Shown here in pieces: positions 24,235 to 35,366 of a DNA stretch of 64,000 nucleotides. Every line of letters starts with the position of its first letter. Position 1 is the stretch's first letter. Made by a program: the position numbers and the translations under genes. This DNA comes from Eurosta solidaginis (Eukaryota > Arthropoda > Insecta > Diptera > Tephritidae): contig NC_090322.1 in the NCBI RefSeq assembly GCF_040869045.1, positions 186,991,477 through 187,055,476 on the forward strand, in the 5' to 3' direction. Under the pieces are notes generated by a model. That model was given only the letters and a program-made list of their open reading frames with translations, was not told where the DNA came from and did not search any database.

Positions 24235-24760
24235 CCGATGGTCCTCTGGCTGGAAAGGGTGCATGTATCATTGCATTCTTTTAAATACTTAGGAGTACAC
24301 GTTGACTCTAAGTTAACTTTCAAAGAGCACTTCAGAGCGGTGGGAGAGAAAATTACCAAAATGCGCGTAGCTAAATGGAATGAGCGGAAGCACGGCGAAC
24401 GGAACCACCTTCTCACGCAGATACTGAGTGGGCATGGTGGTTTCAAAGAGTATTTATGGAAGCGTAGGATAGTGGAAGATCCTCTATGCCCAAGGTTCAC
24501 CACGGGGTTAGAAAACGCAGACCATGTCATGTTCCACTGCCCCCGTTTTGCGAGGAAAGACTCACCATGCATAGAGTTTTTGGGGAGGAACCAACCACGA
24601 GAAATTTAGTATCACAAATGTGCAACAGGAAGGAACACTGGACTGCATTTATAGTCATGACACGCCTGATGGATGCTGAGAGGGAGCGCAGAGAAATGCG
24701 CAGGCGAAGCAGTGACGATTCAATCGACACTGAGAGCATATAGCGGGAACCTGGACGCAG
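24235..24760 (+). pseudogene. LOA/I-like LINE ORF2 remnant, internally deleted
   Basis: A frame at 24238-24609 has an RT thumb motif (HSFKYLGVHVDSKLTFKEH) joined directly to a stretch that normally lies far downstream, near the ORF2 C-terminus (LSGHGGFKEYLWKRR, then C..RF..GLENADHVMFHCPRF, a Cys/His finger). The connection region and RNase H domain between them are missing. The reading continues in another frame with a C-terminal NRKEHWTAFIVMTRLM-type segment to 24743. It is an inactive deletion derivative. Confidence 0.7.
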
Positions 24761-24958
24761 GGCCAACAGTAGGCTCTTAAAAAATGAGAAATATAGAACG
24801 CCACTCTGAAGTAATGCGAAAGTGGTACTGGGGGGGGCGACGGCTCCAAAACGGGGCTGTTTTTTAGTCTACGACCATATATCAGTAATATTTTTGGCCA
24901 ACGGAGGCAGACGAGCCAACGAAAATGTCAAGGACTAGAAACCAATAACCTTCACATC

Positions 24959-26461
24959 TTTTTATACTCAGCTGAGCAGAGCTCACGGAGTATATTAACT
25001 TTGTTCGCATAACGGTAATCCGTAACGGCATAAACTAATCGAGATAGATATAGACTTCTATATATCAAAATGATCTGGGCGAAATAAGAAATTTATTTAG
25101 CCATGTCCGTCCGTCAGTCCATCCGTCCGTCCGTCCATCCGTCCGTTCGTCTGTCCGTCCGTCCGTAAACACAACTTGAGTAAATTTTGAGGTATCTAAT
25201 GAAATTTGGTATGTATCTTCCTGGGCACTTATCTCAGATCGCTATTTAAAATGAATGAAATCGGACTATAATCACGCCCACTTTTTCGACATCGAAAATT
25301 TCGAAAAACCCAAAAAGCGCGATAATTCATTACCAAAGACGGATAAAGTGATGAAACTTGGTAGGTAGGTTGACCTTATAACGCAAAATAGAAAATTAGT
25401 AAAATTTTGGATAATGGGCGTTGCACCGCCCACTTTTAAAAGCAGGTAATTTAAAAGTTTTGCAAGCCGTAATTGGCAGTCCTTTGCAGAGAAATGAAAT
25501 TTGGCAGGAACGTTACTCCTGTTACTATATGTGTGCTAAATAAAAATTAGCAAAATTGGATGACGAACACGACCACTTAAAAAAAAATTGTTAAGTCCAA
25601 TTTTAACAAAAAATTGAATATCTTTACAGTATATAAGTAAATTATGTCAACATTCAACTCTAGCAGTGATATGGTGCAACAAAATAAAAAAATAAAAGAA
25701 AATTTCAAAATGGGCGTGGCTCCGCTCTTTTACATTTAATTTGTCTAGAATACTTTTAATGCCATAAGTCGAACAAAAATTTAGCAGTCCTTTTGAAATT
25801 TGGTAAGGTCATAGCCATTATGCCAATAACTCTTTTCTGTGAAAATGGGCGAAATCGGTTGAAGCCACGCCTAGATTTTATACACAGTCGACCGTCTGCC
25901 CTTCGTCTTGGCCGTTAACACGATAACTTGAGCAAAAATCGATATATGTATATTTACTAAACTTAGTTCGCGTACTTATCTCGACCCACTTTATCTTGAT
26001 ATTAAAAACGGGCGAAATCCGACTATGACCACGCCCAATTTTTCGATATCGAAAATTTCGAAAAATTAAAGAAAATGCCATAATTCTATACCAAATACGA
26101 AGAAAGGGATGAAATATGGTGATTCTGGGTCACCCTGGTCCACATTTTGGTCGATATCTCGAAAACATCCTCATTAGTAACTTTAATTTGATACCCATAT
26201 CATACAAACACATTATAGAGTCACCCCTGGGCCACCTTTACAGCGGTATCTCGAAAAGGCGTCCTCCTATAGAACTACTGCCCACTCCGTTCTAAAATAC
26301 TCTTTAATGCCTTCCATTTGATGCCCATGTTATACAAACACATTCCAGGGTTACCCTAGGTTCATTTTCCTACATAGTGATTTTCCCTTATTTTGTCACC
26401 AAAGCTCTCCGCTGAGTATGTAATGTTCGTTTACAGCCGAACTTAGCCTTCATTACTTGTT
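24959..26461 (+). mobile_element. HINE/DINE-1-like element, copy C (short)
   Basis: Starts TTTTTATACTCAGCTGAGC and ends CATTACTTGTT after a slightly mutated hairpin. It has the longest GTCC-type run of the family (about 25104-25170). Only about one to two minisatellite units remain (26115-26350). Confidence 0.8.
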
Positions 26462-26469
26462 TTCGTTTA

Positions 26470-27110
26470 AGATTCTTGAGACGCTTTGACCACCTACACA
26501 TATTAAATCAACAATGACACCTGCCCTTCAAAGGCGCAGTATGCTTACAAAAAAGGCAGTTCAACAGAAAACGCCTTCCATGAGCTGATTGGTAGTGTAG
26601 AAAAATCACTTCACAACAAACATTACACCCCTAGCTGCCTTCTTCGACATAAGAAGTTCATTCAATAATATACAAAAAAAAGAGCTATTGTCAAAACACC
26701 CCATAGGGCTGGGGTAGACAACCACATATGCAGTTTGGCACAATAAATGCTGAAGAACAGATCTATAGAGAAAAAATGAGCTGGGTGATAACAAGGCCAA
26801 ACGTGGCAAGAGGAACCCCACAGGGTGGCGTTCTGTTCCTACTATTGGGATTTGTAGCACTGAACGACCTTGATAGGAAAGCGGACGACGTCTCTGGAGC
26901 TTTTCCACAACGTTAAGCGAACTGCAGTAGACCCACCCCTCTCACTACTTTGTAACCATCGATATAAATGTGTATCGCCTCGTGCACCATTTGGGCACTC
27001 TTGAAACAACCATCCACCCGTATTGTGGCTCTAAGAGACCCTTCGAAATACAGATACGGAATCAAGTAGTCTGTTCGCCCTTTAAATCATGACGCTATGG
27101 CCGTATGGTC
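26470..27110 (+). pseudogene. Decayed LOA/I-like LINE RT fragment
   Basis: Short RT blocks in shifting frames. Around 26540-26670 an AYKKGSSTENAF-like stretch and FHELIGSVEKSLHN resemble the segment YKGRSTETALDSIVKQIEGS of the better copy. At 26805-26850 the sequence encodes ARGTPQGGVLFLLLG, the conserved RT motif before the catalytic loop. Many stops; ends undefined. Confidence 0.6.
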
Positions 27111-28019
27111 TGCACTCAAGCTATCTCCGGACACTGAGACTCGTGTGTTGAATTATGTTGAAACATTTTATAATGTGAATCAAATATTTACCAATTAAAA
27201 ACATGCAAATACCGTAATTATTGGTATTAAAAATAATATGAATACCTACAGAGCCCGTCATAGTCCTAGTACAGCTTCTATTAAATGACCACTTACACCG
27301 TTTAACCGCTGGTAATTGGGGTCATTAAACCAGTTAAAAAGTTTCACATCAATATTTTATTTGCCTACGTGATTTAACTACAAAAGTGGTAGCACCAACA
27401 AAAGATAAATAAAATTTGCAAAACGGAAGAAAAGTCAACAAGACGAAAACGAAAATGACAAACTACCGCCGAGTGGGTAAGAGCAAAGCAGGTGACGGAG
27501 GGAAGATAAGAAAGGGCGGTGATAAAATGTTAATGGCGGCAATAACCCCAGAGCAAACGTGCTCCCAAATGATGTATGAGAGAGAAAATATACGACGGAA
27601 ATTAAAGGATATCACAAACCAATGGACTTTGGCGAGAATCACCAATAGCAAACCTTCAATCGCACTCAATACACTTTGCTTTCGATGAGACAATCACACG
27701 CCTAAGACAAGTAGTAGGTGCATAATGCAGAAGCTTAGCAAACGATATGCAAGTAGTGGAGATGGAAATAGGGCTTAGTGCAGATTCCTTGCAGCGAATC
27801 GACCTAGTTTTGAACCAGCGCAGAAATATCTCATTAAGAGATGGTACTAGCTCTAGTTCTGTCTCCTCGCAGTACTTGAAACTGATACTTTTAACGTTGT
27901 TATGTCCTACGAAATGGCATGTAACCCCTTTGCAGACCTTTAGCACGCGTTTTTAACTATTTCAGCCGTAGATGGTTCTGAAATAGTCGCTGCTTTCGAT
28001 CGATTCATTTAAATAAAAA
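27111..28019. other. Unassigned DNA with a short basic ORF
   Basis: Holds a 90-codon plus-strand frame (27416-27688) with a Lys/Arg-rich start and no recognised domain, and a second short frame (27747-27956). They could be LINE ORF1 debris. No splice structure or element ends are visible. Confidence 0.3.
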
Positions 28020-29919
28020 GGCCCGTAATCATAGTCGCTGACCAAAATACTCTTTAGTTAAAATCTTGCTCAAAATTAAAAATGGGATTTAAAATTTTGG
28101 TCTGTCATAGACATATTAAACACAGTTTTCAGCTAAAATAAGCATAGGCAGGGTATCCGCATGAAAAAAGGTATTGATTGGTGCTATGAAGAAGTTTTTT
28201 AGGAATTTTAAAAGTTCACCCTGTTCCTTACAACCGTGGTTACTTGACTCCACGTATAAAAAATGGTAATTTTTTACTTGACAAAAACTCTTGCAATAGC
28301 ACAAACATTGTCAAAGAAGTACCTGAAAACGCGTTTTGATCATAATCCGGTGGTGGATAATTACCATTCAATCCTATTTAAAAGTTATTACCAAACGTTT
28401 AATAAAAATGCGCTGGTGTTTATCAGCCGTCAATTTAAAATTGAGTACACAATCTTCTAATTAAACATGAACATACTTATTTAAAGAAAATTTATTTAAT
28501 TTCGTTCTTAAAAAATTATTTAAATTTCTCAACATAAACGAATAAGTAGTTAAAGCGGATTTGGGCTCCTTAAAGCAAAGGAAGCAACAAGGCTATTCAC
28601 TCATACACTCGTATTTATGTTGAATAGTTTAAATAGTTTGCAAGAATGTTTTAAAGAAAAGTTTTTTTCATTAAGACAGATGTGACGGCCAAAATGATGC
28701 AAACCTTAAATGTTAAAAGGCCCTAACCGTTAATGACGTTTAATTTAATATACCCGAAACCGAATAGGGATATCTCTAACCTCGATAATAATAAGTATGC
28801 AGGACATTCAATGATAATCGGGTTAAACCAAATTAGTTTTGTCTTCGCAAAGTCAGCATAAATAAAGGAAGTTTAGTATAGTTTTCCATAGGAAAAAAGT
28901 GTCCTAGAATGTTGAGCCATTTTACATGGATCTGCAAAGTGTAAGTCCCTTTTACATTAGAAAATCATTGAACTCAAGCCGATCATGACATAGACTAAGA
29001 GGGTGATAAAGGGGGGAAGTAGTTCAGCAGAGCCCGTACGAAGCAGTTCTTAAAATTTTTGTTGCTAATTCTTGTTGTATTCCATGTTTTATTTCACGCT
29101 TTCTTTTAAGAGGAATTGGCAAATGTAAAGGGGAAAAATTCTGTAATGTAATTCAGTAATTAGAAAATCGTAAATAAGAAATTGTATTAATAGATATTCA
29201 CAAAAAACCGAATAATTATCCTCCAACGGCTGCGAAACTGGTGAAAATTGTATCAGCGCAAACGCCTTTTTAGTTAATTCTTTTCTGTGGCCAACAATAT
29301 CACCAAAATTACATCAACCACATGAAAGTCTTAAATTTTTTTTTTTTGCAAAAATATCTTAACAGAGTAAAAGTATTACTTTGCCGCCTTCCGATTATTT
29401 CTTTCGAAATTAAAACGCGTCATTTGACACCTCTCCCAAAATTTTTTGACATGTATTAAAAATCAACGCCTGTGGTAAATAACTCCTTCCATTGAATATT
29501 TATTTCTAAATTTAATGCCAAAATCAGTATAGGAGGTTACTTTTTCCTCAAAAGATACTAAAATATCAAAAGTCACAAATATCTTTCAATGCGGAATAGT
29601 CTTAATTAAAGATTTCGCATATGTGGAGCCAAGTAACCATATCATATTTTAAGATTGTGAATTGAAGCCTTTTTTCACTTTCATTTAACTTCATCGCGTT
29701 TAAGTAGCAAATTGCTTCATTTCTCGCCACTTTTGACAGCAGACCACCAACCTAAACCTATTTTAAAAAATTTAAATCGCGCTCATGTCATTTTAAATTT
29801 AAAATACTTTTTTAGAGATAAAATAGTGTTTAAGTGGACTATAACAACTAAAATGATATTTAATTTAGAACCATGTTTAAACCAATAAAACTATTTTATT
29901 TCGACTATGATTACGGGCC
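28020..29919. mobile_element. Non-coding DNA element with 18-bp terminal inverted repeats
   Basis: The left end GGCCCGTAATCATAGTCG is matched exactly in inverted form at the right end (29902-29919), with weaker AT-rich similarity further in. The 1.9-kb interior is AT-rich and has no transposase-like frame. I could not see a target duplication, so the superfamily is open. It is most likely a non-autonomous DNA transposon. Confidence 0.65.
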
Positions 29920-30351
29920 ATATTGTTCAGATTTAAGTGCTGTTGTGTAGCTGCCAACTCTCATGCTGTTCGTCCGATTAGCAACAGCGCGGAGGTAGTC
30001 ACTAAACATTTAATGCGTAACTGCTTACCTAAAGCAAACCGAGAAGGGCATTCAAAAGTGATACCGACATCGACTATGTAACCGAGCACAAAACTGAAGC
30101 CCGAATCAAATTTGACATTAGACCGAATCCGGAACCTTAATGAAAACTGAAATATAAACCTTAACCGAATGTGAAAAAAGACCCGAATAAAAACTCAACC
30201 GCAAGCTAATCCGGGACCAAAGTGGGAACCACATCATAATCGAAACCTAATCCGAGACCGAAACTGAACCGAAATAAAAACTGGAATCAAACCCAATTTC
30301 GGAACCAAAACTAACCGGAACAGAGAACAAGCCCAAAACCGGAATCGAATT
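29920..30351. other. Unassigned, grading into an ACCGAA-type simple repeat
   Basis: No gene. From about 30060 the sequence becomes a degenerate array of AACCGAA/GAACCGG words that continues into the segmental duplication. Confidence 0.4.
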
Positions 30352-30840
30352 TGAAACACAAATTAGAGCCGGAACCGAGTACAAGGTCGAAAGCGAATCC
30401 AAGAACGATACCTAACCCGCAAAAAAAAAAAAAGGAATCCAAAAAGGAACCGTAACCAAACGGAAATCGAAGTCAGAACCAAATCCAAAACCGGAACCGA
30501 ATTGGAGATCAGGAATGAAATCACAACCGAAACCTAGATCGAACACGAAACCAAACTATAAATCAGTGAGGAACTAAAATCGGAACTGGGACCAGAGACA
30601 AAAACCTAGATCAAATCCATAACCAAGCTCGAGACCAAAACCAAAAACCAAGCAGTAACCCGAAGTTTAATCGAAAAGGAAACCAAACCCAAAGCCGGAA
30701 CAAAATCAAATATGTGAGGAACAGAACCGGACCGAAATTGTAATTGAACATGATGCGGCACGAAAGTTGAAATTCAAATCGAAAATGAAAGGAAAACAAG
30801 CCAAAACCGGATCTCTTATCAATCTAGAAACCTAAATAGC
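30060..30840 (+). repeat. Degenerate purine-rich short tandem repeat
   Basis: Words such as GAACCGAAACC, GGAACCGAA and AACCAAACC recur at about 6- and 12-bp spacing with many point changes. The purine strand encodes Glu/Pro/Asn/Lys-rich nonsense. The right part is duplicated at 50630-51110, where a 62-codon frame on the minus strand is unchanged between copies. Confidence 0.75.
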
Positions 30841-30985
30841 TGATCGGATAAAAGTTAAAATCAATGATGTTAAGTCCGAACGATAGCTGCTGAGGCAGAC
30901 CTAAATATTTTTAATAAACCTTCACAATGGCAGAAATATACTCGTAGGACGCAGCAGTTAGCGGAGGACGATAACGTTTTTCAAA

Positions 30986-31750
30986 TTATCTGCTAAAGTG
31001 TTTTGATGCTACCTTTCGCGGAATATGAAACACAAATCTTCGGTATGTTGGGCATGCCACAGTGGTCGGAGGCGTGGCAAAATCTTCAAGGTCGTCTTCA
31101 ACAGATGCACTAAACTTTATGTTTAATTTCTTACGCCCAGATCTACACAAACATGAAACTGCGTTTTGTTCAGGCTCTTCTTGAGTCTGGGCGATGGCAC
31201 TGGAGGACGTGTAGTCACAATAATATTCTAAGCATGTTTCGCAGGCGGCCACCGTGGTGTGATGGTAGCGTGCTCCGCCTATCACACCGTATGCCCTGGG
31301 TTCAACTCCCGGGCAAAGCAACATCAAAATTTTAGAAATAAGATTTTTCAATTAGAAGAAAATTTTTCTAAGCGGGGTCGCCCCTCGGCAGTGTCTGGCA
31401 AGCGCTCCGATTGTATTTCTGCCATGAAAAGCTCTCAGTGAAAACTCATCTGCCTTGCAGATGCCGTTCGGAGTCGGCATAAAACATGTAGGTCCCGTCC
31501 GGCCAATTTGTAGGGAAAAATCAAGAGGAGCACGACGCAAATTGGAAGAGAAGCTCGGCCTTAGATCTCTTCGGAGGTTATCGCGCCTTACATTTATTTT
31601 TTTTTTATGTTTCGCAGTGTGTGTTTTCCACATGAAATCAGCGACAAGCTCGCTGAATTTTGACCAGAGCTTTATAATGTGGTTCCTCTCACTTGGGAAA
31701 CTTGTCAAAAATTCTTCCCGTATTGATTTTGCAGCCGAACTCTGCAGCAA
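30986..31750 (-). pseudogene. Unrecognised ORF conserved in both duplicates, split by a SINE
   Basis: On the minus strand the two duplicates share a reading frame ending in a VFHIPRKVASKHFSR-type tail. Before the tail lies an acidic ASVEDDLEDFATPPTTVA segment and a Cys-containing ETCLEYYCDYTSSS segment. Further upstream, in another frame, both share AAKSIREEFLTSFPSE. Here a SINE (31245-31606) interrupts the sequence; in copy 2 a Cys codon in the tail is a stop. I do not recognise the family. It could be a former host exon or part of an unknown element. The frameshift between the two parts suggests either an intron or decay. Confidence 0.35.
31245..31606 (+). mobile_element. tRNA-derived SINE, copy 2
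   Basis: Flanked by an 11-bp duplication ATGTTTCGCAG (31234-31244 and 31607-31617). The head has a GTGATGGTAGCGTG A-box-like segment and a canonical B box GGTTCAACTCC (31299-31309). The body matches copies 1 and 3, and the tail is T-rich. Copy 2 of the segmental duplication (51503-51520) keeps the uninterrupted site, which proves the insertion and its borders. Confidence 0.93.
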
Positions 31751-32016
31751 AATGGCTTAAGCTTGGACTTAAGTGTTGGTAGGCACTGTGACGCTACGGT
31801 GGTCAAGGTAAGAAATGGGTGTGGATCATCGTAATGCCCAATAGAAACACATCATATTATAGGCTTCCGGAGGCACCGAAGTACACCAAATAACCCATGT
31901 GAACAACCTTCGAGATTCGCCAGAACAGGATGAAACTACCGATCTTATGTAGCCGATTATAGCACTCAATTCATAAGCACAACACATGGTCACAGCAGAT
32001 ATGATCATCTCTTCTG

Positions 32017-32394
32017 GGGCCCGTTTCGCTAACTGTGAGTTTTAAAGTGTACACAAGAAATTGTGTAAACTTTGAAATTCTGATTCTGTAAAGAAAAACT
32101 GTGAACAAAAAAACTCACTGATAAAAACTTCGTGAGTTTTCTTGACAGCCAGTGTACACTATTGTGACATTCAAAACTCATACGCACTGTTGCAGAATGA
32201 CTTTTTTATTTTCATGGCGTTTGATGAATATTTTCTCACTGGCATAAGACTTTTACATTCAGCGCTCATTCAGCAAAACAATGTGCACAATAATTTACAG
32301 AATCGCATGAAAATTTAAAGTGTATATTGTGTGTGCAAATGAGTTTTCAATGAGTGTACATTCTTCAGTTTTTCACAGTTAGGGAATTGACCCC
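32017..32394. mobile_element. Harbinger-like MITE
   Basis: 378 bp. Ends GGGCCCGTTTCGCTAACTGT and, in complement, GGGGTCAATTCCCTAACTGT, with a conserved inner CTAACTGTGA. A 3-bp CTG lies on both sides (32014-32016, 32395-32397), consistent with the CWG targets known for part of the PIF/Harbinger superfamily. Interior non-coding. The Transib element inserted exactly at its right border. Confidence 0.7.
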
Positions 32395-32397
32395 CTG

Positions 32398-32437
32398 CAC
32401 AGTGTTTCGTGTAGAACAAGCTAGCTGGACAAAAACA
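32398..32437 (+). promoter_or_regulatory. RSS-like left end: heptamer, 24-bp spacer, nonamer-like block
   Basis: Heptamer CACAGTG (32398-32404) equals the V(D)J recombination signal consensus. After 24 bp comes ACAAAAACA (32429-32437), 8 of 9 bases of the RSS nonamer consensus ACAAAAACC. The right end has the same heptamer but only ACAAAATTA at the equivalent place. This is the presumed transposase binding and cleavage site. Confidence 0.75.
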
Positions 32438-32653
32438 AAGTTCTTATTCCAAGAAAAGTGTAATGAGAAATGAAAGAAAACAAACAAAATAACGGGATTT
32501 TTGCTTTTTTTTGATATTTTTGCTCATATATATTGAGTAATTGAAGTAAGAAGGCAGGAGAGGCCGTAAAATGCATTGATTAATTTGCAAAAATTCTTGT
32601 TGAATATTAAGTTTCATATTTCTTTTAAGTGAACACTTTTGTATAATTTTTTT

Positions 32654-32936
32654 GATGGATTCTAAGCTCGAAGGTAGGTAAAATTTTTTTATAGTAATTC
32701 TTTCGCAATTAGAGTATTTTCAATATATTTAACATTCCGTTATTAAGAAGAAAAGGTATTTTCCTCTATATTTTAAACTTTAGGGACAAAAAAGTTACAT
32801 ACATCCGCGGACATCCGGGATAAATTTTACATATGTTATAGTCGCAAGTATTCTCTAATAGTCGAAAGAAAAAACCCTTGCGAATTCTTTACACATCTAT
32901 TTTTATTTTTTTTTTTTGTAGATTTAGTTATCTCTA
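32654..32936 (+). other. Possible first exon and intron of the Transib gene
   Basis: ATG at 32654 opens a short frame (MDSKLE) that runs into a GTAGGTA donor-like site at 32673. A pyrimidine-rich acceptor TTTTTTTTTTTGTAG ends near 32922. This looks like a small 5' exon plus intron but is weakly supported, because the sequence that follows seems to be foreign. Confidence 0.3.
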
Positions 32937-32944
32937 CATATAAA

Positions 32945-33372
32945 ATAGGATGTATGTTCGTACCAGCTCCGACGAGATATTTGAACCTTTAAAGCTGATC
33001 TACAAACGGCAAAACCAATTCCCAGGTACAGGGAACAAACACGTAGCCATAAAATACACAAAAATAAACGCCCAAGGTCAACAAGAGGACACCAAAAGCA
33101 AAAAGGCGAAGATCACTGACTTCAACCTGCCACTACCTACCGCACCAGTCTTCAAGGCATAAAAACAGGTACATACAGAGCAATCCTAATGCAGGTATAA
33201 CCACAGAGGAACGCTACACAAAACACCCACAACGCTACAAAACTGATAACAAATCAGAACGATTAACGACACTTAAGATGGCAGCACAACAATCATCAAC
33301 TATTCACCCTGTCGGAAAATCAACAACACAAAGCAGTTTAGTTATAACCGTACCAAGAACGGAGTTTTTTGG
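32945..33372 (+). pseudogene. Possible nested jockey-like gag fragment
   Basis: A 70-codon frame (32950-33162) with SSDEIFEPLKLIYKRQNQ and KKAKITDFNLPLPT, followed in another frame by MAAQQSSTIHPVGKSTTQSS, looks like the N-terminal, low-complexity part of a jockey-type ORF1 rather than a transposase. The transposase-like reading begins after about 33375. No target duplication is identified. The call is tentative. Confidence 0.3.
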
Positions 33373-33374
33373 CA

Positions 33375-35366
33375 TTTGGGTTCAACATTCGAAGGAAACC
33401 AGATATAAAGAATTATTGAGTTTTGTTTTACTTAAGTACGATTTAAGCGAAGCAGCTGAGTATTCGATAAAAAGTTTAAGCATACAAATATCGGCATATT
33501 CGTCGAAGCTGCATCAAAAGTAGAACACTTCTGAAAGACAAAAGGAGCGATTTTTGAATAAAAGCTCGTAGTGGCTTTCGTGTCCAGACTTCACATTTAC
33601 AATAACGGTGGATTCAAAGTTGCCATCAGGCCAAACAACCACTTCTTCAGGTGGTTCGCCCCGGAAGACGAAATAAGGACTTTGTTAGCTGCAGTGAAAA
33701 CCCAAACGGCGTCGAGTGGATGACCTCTTGCAATCTAGAAGTCCTGGTGAGTTACTTTATGCGGCAGAAGTATCAACGCGTATGTCCGGCAACAGAAATG
33801 TTGCTAACATTATTAAAAATCACAGGAAACCACTCAAATATCCGGAAAAAGATGACATGTGAGCCAGACGCAAGATGCTTGAGCAATGTAGACGCTTTGG
33901 CATACTACGTAGATAGCAAGTCGACGGGTACAAAGCGACTCGGAAGTGGAGCATCAAGGCAGGACATACGGTTTATCCATCATTTTATAGTCTAAGAAAA
34001 GCTAAGGCAGAAATTAAAGTCCAGTCCGTATAAACTGTTGAGCGTTTAGTTTTAGCAAATCAAGAAGTTTTTGTTAGTTTATTACCTACAAACTTGACGT
34101 ATACTTTAATCAGCAAGTGGGGTTGCAATGGAAGTTTTGGCCATAGCACATATAAGCAAAAGTTTACATGCAGTTCTGACATTGATGAGTTTTTGTTTAT
34201 ATTTTCTTTCGTTCCTCTTCAATTACAGGATGAAAAAGGTAACATTGTTTGGCAGAATCCTCGACCTTCTTCTACCATGTATTGTCGTCCAATTAAATTT
34301 ATTTTTTCTAAAGAAACAAAAGATTTTATTGTTTTTGAAGCGAACAAAGTTTTAGAGGAGATAAATGCGTTGTTGCCAACAAAGTACATGCTCGAAGAAT
34401 AGGAAGTTTCCGTAAATCACAATATACTTCTAACAATGATTGACGGAAAAGTTTGCAATGCTTTGACTGAAACTTCTTCCGCACACAAGTGTTATATTTG
34501 CGGTGCCACTCCAAAAGATATGAATAATGAGTTACGGGACTTTACGCCTAACCGAGATAATCTTGGTTTTGGTTTGTCTACTCTCCATTCTCCATGCAAG
34601 ATGTTTTGAATGCTTGCTTCACATAAGTTATCGCCTCGAAGTAAAAAAATTGCAGCTTAGGAATGAGGCAGATAAAGAGAATGTAAAGCTACGTTCCAAC
34701 GAAATCCAGAATAAATTTAAAAGTGTACTTGGATTAATAGTAGATAAGCCAAAACCAGGTTTCGGCAATATCAATGACGGCAACACTGCTCGTAGGTTTT
34801 TCGAAAATTCTGAGGCTAGTGCTGAGATTACGGGATTGGATGTAACGCTCATCAAAACATTCGACACTCTCCTTCGCGCATTAGCATCTGGGTACAATAT
34901 AAATATCCAAAGAAAATTTGCGGTCGAGACTAAAACACTATACATAGATCTCTATCCATGGTTTAATATGCCTGTTACAGTTCATAAAATCTTAGTGCAT
35001 AGTACTGATATTATAAAATCAGCAATTTTACCTATTGTTCAACTTTCTGAGAAAGCACAGGAAGCCCGTAACAAAGATTTGGGACGATTCAGGGATGATA
35101 ACACACAAAAGCAGTCGCGTGAAGCCACAAATATAGATCTTATGAATATGTTGCTTATAACATCGGATCATTTTGTTAACAGTATTAGGGAGATACCTAA
35201 GAAAAAATTTAAAAGTCTGACTTCAGAAGTCTTAAATTTACTGTCCCCCGATAATATTGAGGATTCGATAAATACCCCAGTTATTTCAAGCTTTCACAGT
35301 AGTGTTGCTGATGCTCATGACTATTCCACAAGTGACTCATCGAATGAAAGTGATGATAGCGAATAA
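33375..35366 (+). pseudogene. Transib transposase remnant (RAG1-core homologue)
   Basis: Blocks in order on the plus strand. N-terminal YDLSEAAEYSIKSLS...AYSSKLHQKW (about 33420-33530). SGGSPRKTK-type stretch and YAAEVSTRMSGNRNVA in shifted frames (33640-33820). KWGCNGSFGHSTYKQKF (34115-34165), where the first catalytic Asp is Asn (codon 34127-34129). VPLQL and WQNPRPSSTMYCRPIKF. TMIDGKVCNALT with the second Asp (34442-34444). CYICG, one pair of the RAG1-type zinc ligands. FFENSEASAEITGLDVTLI. VHKILVH (H-x4-H, the other ligand pair). LSEKAQEARNK with the third acidic residue (Glu, 35049-35051; equivalent to RAG1 Glu962). Defects: TAG at 34400-34402, a frameshift near 34600 and several upstream. 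The last 250 codons are open. Confidence 0.88.

Noticed and set aside
31299..31309. Functional tRNA gene
   Set aside because: The B box is perfect, but the tRNA-like head belongs to a SINE with a 3' body and target duplications; no complete cloverleaf is evident.
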